8,020 nucleotides of DNA from positions 1 through 8,020 of the forward strand of contig DASWHX010000056.1 of the NCBI GenBank assembly GCA_036397995.1. Reading direction: 5' to 3'. How positions within the stretch are numbered: position 1 is the stretch's first letter; every line of letters begins with the position of its first letter. Positions 1 through 7,100 of this stretch are shown piece after piece. The translations under genes were made by a program, and so were the position numbers. The notes beneath the pieces are model-generated. The model made no database searches and was not told the DNA's origin. It saw only the letters and a list, made by a program, of their open reading frames with translations. Origin of the DNA: DASWHX01 sp036397995. GTDB lineage: Bacteria > Bacteroidota > Bacteroidia > Cytophagales > Cyclobacteriaceae.

Positions 1-964
1 AATTCCCGTGTCGGTTGAAAGCCTGAAGCCGCGATCAATATCAAAATATATTGAAACAACCGGTACCGTATATTCCTCCCAGGAAGGTGTGATGAAATCT
101 GAGTTAGCGGGGTTATTTATGCTCCAGCTCAATCCTTCAACGGGCAAATTTTATGCCTTGGGTGATATTGTCAGAAAAGGTCAGGTAATAGTAACGTTGG
201 TGGACAGGGAATTTGAAAACAATTTACAATATGATGCCAAGAAACTGAACCTGGAAGTTTCCAAGAACAATCTTGACAAACAACAGTCCCTTTACGACAA
301 AGGTGGCGTAACACTTACAGAGTTGAAAAATGCTTCCATTGAATACGTCAATGCAAAGTATTCCTTTGAAAATGCCCAAATCCAACGTGACAAAATGAGT
401 GTTAAAGCTCCTTTTGATGGGGTAATCGTAAAGCTGCCACATCACACAATTGGTGTTCGGATCGATCAAGGGCAGGATCTTTTCAAAGTAATGAATTATG
501 ACTTGTTGCTGATGGACATTAAACTTCCTGAAAAGTATTTGCAGGAAATCAGGATTAATCAACTGGTTCACATTACTAACTATAACCTTCCCAACGACAC
601 CCTGGTTGGAAGAATTACCCAGATCTCTCCCGTCATAGATACTGAAACGAGAACATTTGAAAGCGTTTTAAAAATTGAAAATAAGAAACTGCAACTAAGG
701 CCAGGAATGTTTGTTAAAGCGGCAATCCTTTCAGAAAAACGAGACAACACAATAGTTATTCCAAAGGAAACTATCATCTCCAGGCAAAATGGCAGTGTAG
801 TTTTTACTGTGGAAAATGGAATTGCTTCGGAAAGAATAATCTCTACCGGTCTTGAAAACCAGGATTTAATTGAAGTGATAGAAGGGCTGAAAGTTAATGA
901 TCGGCTTGTAATATCCGGTTTTGAAACTCTGCGTGATAAATCAAAGGTTAGTGTAATTCGATAA
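1..964 (+). CDS. Periplasmic adaptor (membrane fusion protein, HlyD/AcrA family) of an RND efflux system, 5'-truncated by the window
   Basis: This subunit would link the inner-membrane RND pump to an outer-membrane channel across the periplasm. The frame is open to the left edge: codons at 2-7 (Ile-Pro) run straight into the first adaptor strand, so the GTG at 8 is only the first possible start codon in the window. The signal peptide or lipoprotein leader must lie upstream. Counting from base 8, the visible order is a membrane-proximal strand ending in T-T-G-T-V (about 17-21); the first lipoyl half with G-D-I-V-R-K-G-Q (52-59); an alpha-helical hairpin (about 69-129) with the typical turn G-G-V-T-L-T-E-L; the second lipoyl half with V-K-A-P-F-D-G (132-138); then a beta-barrel with L-R-P-G-M-F-V and a final membrane-proximal domain ending in K-V-S-V-I-R. 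The stop is TAA at 962-964. The hairpin is short, as in RND adaptors rather than long type I secretion HlyD proteins. The first lipoyl half has a stretch of about ten extra residues (N-P-S-T-G-K-F-Y-A-L) before G-D-I-V. The RND gene starts 18 bases downstream. The family call is firm; the substrate is unknown. Confidence 0.93.
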   Translation, partial: IPVSVESLKPRSISKYIETTGTVYSSQEGVMKSELAGLFMLQLNPSTGKFYALGDIVRKGQVIVTLVDREFENNLQYDAKKLNLEVSKNNLDKQQSLYDKGGVTLTELKNASIEYVNAKYSFENAQIQRDKMSVKAPFDGVIVKLPHHTIGVRIDQGQDLFKVMNYDLLLMDIKLPEKYLQEIRINQLVHITNYNLPNDTLVGRITQISPVIDTETRTFESVLKIENKKLQLRPGMFVKAAILSEKRDNTIVIPKETIISRQNGSVVFTVENGIASERIISTGLENQDLIEVIEGLKVNDRLVISGFETLRDKSKVSVIR

Positions 965-982
965 AATCAATTTCTATTCCCG
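965..982 (+). other. Short intergenic spacer between adaptor and first RND gene, no Shine-Dalgarno
   Basis: Only 18 bases separate the TAA of the adaptor from the ATG of the first pump, and they are mostly A, T and C with no purine-rich Shine-Dalgarno motif. There is no room for a terminator or a promoter, so the two genes are almost certainly on one transcript. Missing Shine-Dalgarno sequences are common in Bacteroidota. Confidence 0.7.
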
Positions 983-3900
983 ATGAAAAAAATTATTACA
1001 CTAGCTGTTAATTACCCGGTTTCCATTTTGATGCTGGTACTGGCGGTTATCCTATTGGGTTCAATTTCATTTGGGAAACTGGGGATCGAATTATTTCCTG
1101 ACCTGAAGAACCCTACACTCTTTATAGAAATGAAGGCCGGAATACGACCCCCGTCTGAAATGGAAAAGCAGTTTGTGGAGGACATTGAATCAGTTGCCAT
1201 CAGGCAAAATGGCGCAGTTGAAGTAAGTTCAGTTTGTCAGACCGGCTATGCACGCGTAACTGTTCATTATGATTTGGGGAAAGATATGGATGAAGCTTTT
1301 CTCGATTTGCAAAAAGCTCTTTCCACCTTTTCAACCAATGAGGATATAGAGGAATTCGCGATTACCCAGTTTGATCCAAATGCCAGCCCGGTGATGATCC
1401 TGGGAGTTTATAATCCTGAGTCTGATGATTTTGATGCACTCAGAAAAGTTGCTGAAACCAATTTCAGGAATCAATTAATTCGGCTGCCAGGAATTGCTGA
1501 AGTTAAAATATCAGGTGCGCAGGATAAAGAAGTGGTTATTGAAACAGACCCGCACCAGCTGGCTTCGTTTGGTCTTACTGTTGATGACCTGGTAATGAGA
1601 ATTCAAAGCTATAATCGAAATGTATCCGGTGGATTCATTGAGGAGCTTGGAAAAAAGTATGTCATCAAAGGTCTGGGAATAATAGTTAAACCCGAAGATC
1701 TCGAAGAACTCGTAGTTGGTTATAAACAACAGGATCTCCCAGTGGGTTTACCCAGCCAGGAAACGCCCAACCCGCAAACCGCAGTTTCAGACCGGGTGCC
1801 ATTACTACTAAGAGAAGTGGCAACGGTCAACATGCTGGATAAGGAAGCAAGCAGCATCGTCAGGGTGAATTTGAAACGTAGCCTTGGCCTGTCAATATTT
1901 AAGGAAACCAAATACAATACCATAAATGCAGTTAATGAATTGACAGAAGTTCTGGAGGAATTGCAGAGGACTGTTCCCGGGTATGAATTTGTAATTATTC
2001 AAAACCAGGGAAGTTTTATTCAACAGGCCGTGAATGAAGTTGAAGAGTCAGGATTATACGGTGCTTTATTCGCAGTTATAGTGCTGTTTGTTTTTCTGAG
2101 AAGACTTGGCGCGACACTTATCATCAGCCTGGCAATACCTGTTTCAATAATTGCCACCTTCAATTTGATGTATTTCAATGGTCTCACCATCAATGTTATG
2201 ACCCTCGGCGGTCTGGCACTCGGCGCCGGAATGCTGGTTGACAATGCAATTGTGGTTGTGGAAAGCATTTTCAGAAAAAGAGAAGAAGGCCTGAATTTCA
2301 GAGAAGCAGCCATCCAGGGTACTGCCTACGTAAGTGGAGCCATTACCTCTTCAACCTTGACGACTATTATAGTATTTCTACCAATAGTATATCTTCAGGG
2401 ACCATCGGGTGAGTTATTCAAAGACCAGGCCTGGACTGTTGCTTTTTCTTTGCTTTCGTCTCTTGTGGTCGCAATCCTGGTAATTCCGATGCTCTTCACC
2501 CAATTCTTTAGAAAACAAAACCAAAAAAGCGAAACAAAGGCATTGCACTTCAGGGGTTATAGAAATTTTTTAAACAAGGTCTTGCAATATCGTTTCGTTT
2601 TTATTGTTCTTTCGATTCTTTTGGTTGCCGGTTCTGTTTGGCTGATTCCTGTAATCGGGAGCGAATATATGCCATCGGCAGGATCAAGAGCAGTTTCGGT
2701 TGATATTAGCCTTTCAAATGGAACACCATTGGCTCGTACTTCTAAAACTATAGCGCAGGTGGAAGCGCAATTGTACGAATTATTCTCAGGCCAGGTAGAA
2801 AAGATATATTCGCATATTGGCCCGCAGCAAAGCCAGTCCGCAGTGGTAAATGATAACGTGTACCAGGAAAACAGGGCAAACCTGAAGATAATCTTCAACA
2901 AAGAATCGCACTTTGAAATGGCGGGCATCATCAATATCCTTTCCAACTATTTTGTTAACATTCCCGGGCTGGAAGCTACATTTTCCAATGATGAAAGTGC
3001 TCTGAATTCTATAACAGGTGAAGATGAGATGCCATTGGTCGTTGACATTGCAGGATCAGAAATTAACATCCTGAGACGTATAGCTGATTCGGTTTTGATC
3101 ATCCTTAACAGAAATCATGATATTTATGATCCAGTCTCAAACCTTGAGGAGGGTACTCCCCAGGTTCAGGTGGATGTTGATAAATACCGCGCCGGACTTT
3201 TCAATTTAAGTATCGAAGAAGTGCTGACCCAGGTTCAGGATCACTTGCAGGGAAAGAAAGCCGGAACCCTTGAGCAGGATGGTATAATACAGGATATCCA
3301 AATAAAAATTCCTGACCTCGCACTTAGTGATCTGGAGAATTTAAAAATAAAGAAAGACCAAACTGAACTCAGGCTGGGTGAGATAGCTGACATCATGGTG
3401 AATAATTCAGTCAATTCCATTTACCGCAAAAACCAGGACCGAATTGTAACGGTTGGCGCTCGCGTCAATGACGACCGGCCTTATGATCAGATTGTAAAAA
3501 GTATTGAAGAAGAGTTTGGAAATATTTCCCTTCCGCCCCAATACAAAATTGAAGTCTCCGGCCAGGAGAAAAGAAGAAAGGAATCTATGGATAACCTCAT
3601 TTTTTCCCTGATGCTTTCCATTCTTTTGGTATACATGGTTCTCGCCTCGCAGTTTGAATCTTTGCTACATCCTTTTACAATCCTCTTAACGATTCCGCTT
3701 GCCGGAGTCGGAGGCCTGGCAGCCTTTTATATTCTTGGCCTGCCCTTGAACATGATGGCCGTGATCGGTTTGATCATGTTAACCGGAATTGCAGTAAATG
3801 ATTCAATAATCCTTGTGGATGCTATAAATAAGAACAAGAACAGTGGTTTTCCACTAAGGGAAGCTATCCTGGATGCAGGTCAGAAAAGAATCAGACCCAT

Positions 3901-4123
3901 CATCATGACCAGCCTTACAACTATTCTCGCACTTTTACCCCTGACATTTGGGTTTGGTGAAAGTGCTGCTCTGCGATCTCCAATGGCTATCGCCGTAATT
4001 GGCGGACTTGTTACCTCTACCCTTCTGACGCTGGTGGTAATTCCATGCTACTACGAAACCATTGAAAAGATTTATCAGCGGATGAAGAATTTTGGAACCA
4101 GAAAAGCAACTGCTGATGCCTAA
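983..4123 (+). CDS. RND-family efflux pump, inner-membrane permease (first of two)
   Basis: This is a complete 1046-residue protein of the AcrB/HAE resistance-nodulation-division superfamily, at the usual length. RND pumps work as trimers that use proton influx to drive substrates out through the adaptor and outer-membrane channel. TM1 (about 10-30) is followed by the family motif G-I-E-L-F-P-D. The first porter region runs to about 355, and TM2-TM7 span about 356-570. TM4 carries G-M-L-V-D-N-A-I-V-V-V-E-S, with D420 at the place of AcrB Asp407 and N421 in place of Asp408. The second porter region follows, then TM8-TM12 (about 873-1030). TM10 reads G-I-A-V-N-D-S-I-I-L-V-D, with N939 where AcrB has Lys940 and an acidic D940 next to it. 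TM11 keeps R-I-R-P-I-I-M-T-S, matching AcrB Arg971 and Thr978. A proline- and glutamine-rich loop at about 246-270 looks longer than usual. The ATG at 983 is chosen because it precedes a typical M-K-K-I-I-T-L-A-V-N-Y-P amphipathic helix. The TAA overlaps the start of the next gene by 8 bases. Substrate unknown. Confidence 0.96.
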   Translation: MKKIITLAVNYPVSILMLVLAVILLGSISFGKLGIELFPDLKNPTLFIEMKAGIRPPSEMEKQFVEDIESVAIRQNGAVEVSSVCQTGYARVTVHYDLGKDMDEAFLDLQKALSTFSTNEDIEEFAITQFDPNASPVMILGVYNPESDDFDALRKVAETNFRNQLIRLPGIAEVKISGAQDKEVVIETDPHQLASFGLTVDDLVMRIQSYNRNVSGGFIEELGKKYVIKGLGIIVKPEDLEELVVGYKQQDLPVGLPSQETPNPQTAVSDRVPLLLREVATVNMLDKEASSIVRVNLKRSLGLSIFKETKYNTINAVNELTEVLEELQRTVPGYEFVIIQNQGSFIQQAVNEVEESGLYGALFAVIVLFVFLRRLGATLIISLAIPVSIIATFNLMYFNGLTINVMTLGGLALGAGMLVDNAIVVVESIFRKREEGLNFREAAIQGTAYVSGAITSSTLTTIIVFLPIVYLQGPSGELFKDQAWTVAFSLLSSLVVAILVIPMLFTQFFRKQNQKSETKALHFRGYRNFLNKVLQYRFVFIVLSILLVAGSVWLIPVIGSEYMPSAGSRAVSVDISLSNGTPLARTSKTIAQVEAQLYELFSGQVEKIYSHIGPQQSQSAVVNDNVYQENRANLKIIFNKESHFEMAGIINILSNYFVNIPGLEATFSNDESALNSITGEDEMPLVVDIAGSEINILRRIADSVLIILNRNHDIYDPVSNLEEGTPQVQVDVDKYRAGLFNLSIEEVLTQVQDHLQGKKAGTLEQDGIIQDIQIKIPDLALSDLENLKIKKDQTELRLGEIADIMVNNSVNSIYRKNQDRIVTVGARVNDDRPYDQIVKSIEEEFGNISLPPQYKIEVSGQEKRRKESMDNLIFSLMLSILLVYMVLASQFESLLHPFTILLTIPLAGVGGLAAFYILGLPLNMMAVIGLIMLTGIAVNDSIILVDAINKNKNSGFPLREAILDAGQKRIRPIIMTSLTTILALLPLTFGFGESAALRSPMAIAVIGGLVTSTLLTLVVIPCYYETIEKIYQRMKNFGTRKATADA
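4116..4123 (+). other. 8-base overlap of RND1 stop and RND2 start
   Basis: The bases ATGCCTAA hold the start codon of the second pump and, in another frame, the last sense codon and TAA stop of the first. No clear Shine-Dalgarno lies upstream. Such overlaps usually mean that ribosomes finishing the first gene re-initiate on the second, giving matched amounts of the two proteins. That would suit two subunits of one complex. Confidence 0.85.
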
Positions 4124-7100
4124 CCTCGGGATTCTTGGAGTTATCATAAAGAGGAAGGTCCTTGTTTCCATGATATTTGTCGGGCTTTCCTTGCTGGGCT
4201 ATATCTCCTACAAGAAATTGCCGATAGAGCTTTTTCCAAATGTAGAATTACCCATTTTAATCATTCAGGTTAATTCGGCAACAGATGTTGATCCAAAATA
4301 CATGGAGCAACAGGCTATCATTCCGCTTGAAGGAGCGGTAGGTACGCTGGAGGGCATCGCCGAAATCAATTCAACAGCAAACAGCCGCCAGGGCCTTATC
4401 TTTATTTCTTTAGAACAGGATGTGAACATCAAGTATGCTTACCTGAAGCTTGAGCAAAAAGTAAATAGTGTCAGGGCAAGTCTCGGCCAGGATTTTCTGG
4501 TAAACATCATCAAGATCGACACCGAGCAATTAACCAACGTCTTCATGAGCGTTCAGGTTCTTGGAAGTGGTGGAGTCGATCGGGTACGCAATATTACAGA
4601 CAGGTATATCGTCAACAGGCTGGCCAATATTGATGGAATGGGCGGTGTTGAAGTTTTTGGTGGCCGCCAAAAGACACTGGAGATAATTATGAACGATGCC
4701 CTGTGCGAAGCGAACGGCATCACACCAAATGCCATAAATGATGTTCTTGCCCGTAATTCAAACCAGAGTGCGTTTGCCGGGATTGTGAGGCAAAACGGAA
4801 ACAGGGTGTTCGTCAACGTTACAGCCGAATTGAAAGACATAAAGAACATTCAAAATCTGGTTGTGTCTGAGAAAGGACCCTTGCTGCTCAGGGATGTTGC
4901 CGAAGTTTATTTTGGAGTTAAGGAACAAGCCTCTTTAAGCCGGGTTAACGGCAAAGATGCCGTCTCAATTCGACTTTCAAGGGATACCCAGGCTAATGTT
5001 ATTGCCTTGTCAGAAATAACTTCAAAGGTTATTGATGAAATCAATGAGGATATTGCGCAATTGGATGCAGAGATTGTGGTGCAAAGCAATAATGCGGAGA
5101 TAATGGTCAACAACATCGAGCAAATAAAAAGTCTTGCTTTGGTTGGCGGGCTATTGGCTGTTTTTGTTCTGTGGATTTTTCTACGGCGTCTAAGATTCAT
5201 CCTAAGCATTGCCCTTGCAATTCCGATTTCAGTGTTTACAGCTTTTAATCTTTTCTACGCATACAACATTTCGGTAAACAGCCTGACCTTGATTGGTATG
5301 GCTCTGGCAATCGGAATGCTTTTGGATAACAGCGTTGTGGTTATTGAAAATATTTACCGGCATCTTGCTAATAAGAAATCTGCTGATGCCGCCGTAGTGG
5401 AAGGAACAAAAGAGGTGATGCGGTCTGTAATTGCGGCTACACTAACAACTATTACCGTATTTCTCCCTTTTGTCTTTTCTTCAAATTTTCTCATTACAAT
5501 CATTGGTACACACATTGGCGTCTCAATTATTTCTACTTTGATTGTCTCCCTGGTTGTTGCCCTGGTGCTCATTCCAATGCTTGCGCACGCCGCAATTAAC
5601 AAAGAGAAGAGTTTGGGTTCGCCATTAATTAAGAATTCATCAATCCGACAGCGGCTTGTTCAAATTTATGTGATCTTCCTGAAAGCCAGCTTCCGTAAGC
5701 CTGCCCTGACTATCATTGGCGGCGTCTTCTTATTCTTTGTAACCATTGGATTAAGTCTGATCATCAGCTTTGCCAGCATAAATGAAGTTGAGAACAAAGA
5801 ACTAAAAATGTTTGTCACCATGCCCGAAGGCTCCACGCTTGATAACACTGATTTGAAGGTTAGAAGTATTGAGGAAAAGGTAATGAGAATACCTGCTGTG
5901 GAAAAAGTAATCAGCCAGATTTCCGAAGGAAATTCAGTAATAACCGTGCAACTGGTGGAAGAATTTAGTGACCTGGATACCATTTCAATATTCGATATGA
6001 AAGTCCGGCTTTCTGCCATCTCCAGGGAATATGATGATCTGGAGATTTCCCTCGATAAGCAGCCGGCTTCAAGTTCACAATCCAGGAGACCTTCCAGTTC
6101 CATGGACTTTGAAAGACTCCTCGGTTTAGGATCTGAGCAAGAAAGGATCCTTATCTCCGGACAGGATTTCGAGCTGATGGAGGCCTTTGCACATGATATC
6201 AACATTTTTGTGAGCAATCTTCAATCCATAGAAAACAGCTCAATCAATGTAAGTCCTAGCCGGCCCGAAGCGCATTTGATTTTCAATCAAGTGCGAATGA
6301 GTGACCTGGGAATTACACAAAATGACGTCGCTGCCGGCCTGAATGATTTCCAGTCCTCATTTACCTCGGGATCAAGATTTGTTAGCGGAGATGAGGAGTA
6401 CGAAATCACAATCCGTACGGAGAACAAGGAAACTCCCAGAACGAAAGGTTTTAAGGAACTAACGGTGATGCCGGTTGTAAATGCAGAAGGTGCAACCCAT
6501 GAACTTTCGGATTTCAGCGCTGTAATTTATGCAAACGGAGATAGTGAAATCATACGGGTAAACCAGGAAAAGCAAATTGAAATAACCTACAGTTTCATCG
6601 AGGAAGTGCTTGCTTCAGAAGACTTACTTGAAGCCTCCAGGATAGAAATCGATCAAATTGTGAACGGTGTTAATATTCCTTCAGGATTAAACGTTGATGT
6701 TATTCATGAAGAACAACTTTTTGATGACTTCTATTTCCTCATAACTGCCGCACTGATCCTAATTCTAATGATCCTGGCTTCTGTATTTGAATCACTCTAT
6801 TTGCCAATTGTGATCATGTTTACAATACCTCTTTCCGCAATAGGTGCATTTCTTGGCCTTACCTTAACAGGCAACTCATTATTAAATGCAAACACACTGG
6901 TTGGTTTTCTTATTCTGCTCGGAGTAGTCGTTAACAACGGTATCATTCTAATTGACTACTCCAGGATTCTCCGACACAGGGGCTATTCAAAATATCGTGC
7001 ATTGATGATGAGTGGCATTTCGAGATTAAGACCTATTTTGATTACTTCAATTACGACGATTGTTGCCATGCTCCCCCTGGCAATGGGTGAAGCTGAGTAT

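Noticed and set aside
8..10. GTG at 8 as the true start of the adaptor
   Set aside because: The frame is open to the left edge and the visible protein begins inside the first adaptor strand, with no signal peptide or lipobox. The start must be upstream of the window.
965..982. Promoter or terminator between adaptor and first pump
   Set aside because: Eighteen bases are too few, and no inverted repeat or promoter-like pair is present.
2240..2245. Asp-Asn in TM4 and Asn in TM10 as signs of inactive pumps
   Set aside because: Many RND proteins outside the AcrB group, including CusA-like and Gram-positive ones, do not keep the second Asp or the Lys, so substitution alone does not show loss of function.
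2557..2946. Minus-strand open frame of 129 codons, and the other shorter minus-strand frames in the window
   Set aside because: All lie opposite well-supported plus-strand genes and show no domain, membrane pattern or start signal of their own.
4100..4130. The two pumps as one gene split by a frameshift
   Set aside because: Each has its own complete 12-TM RND core, with its own N-terminal helix, TM4 motif and TM10 motif. The overlap is a normal gene junction.
4170..4172. ATG at 4170 as the start of the second pump
   Set aside because: It lies inside TM1 and would remove the N-terminal cytoplasmic helix that RND proteins keep.
5666..6217. Minus-strand open frame of 183 codons
   Set aside because: It is fully inside the second pump, which has clear family motifs on the plus strand. 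The minus-strand product is Ser/Ile-rich with no recognisable domain, so it is a shadow frame.
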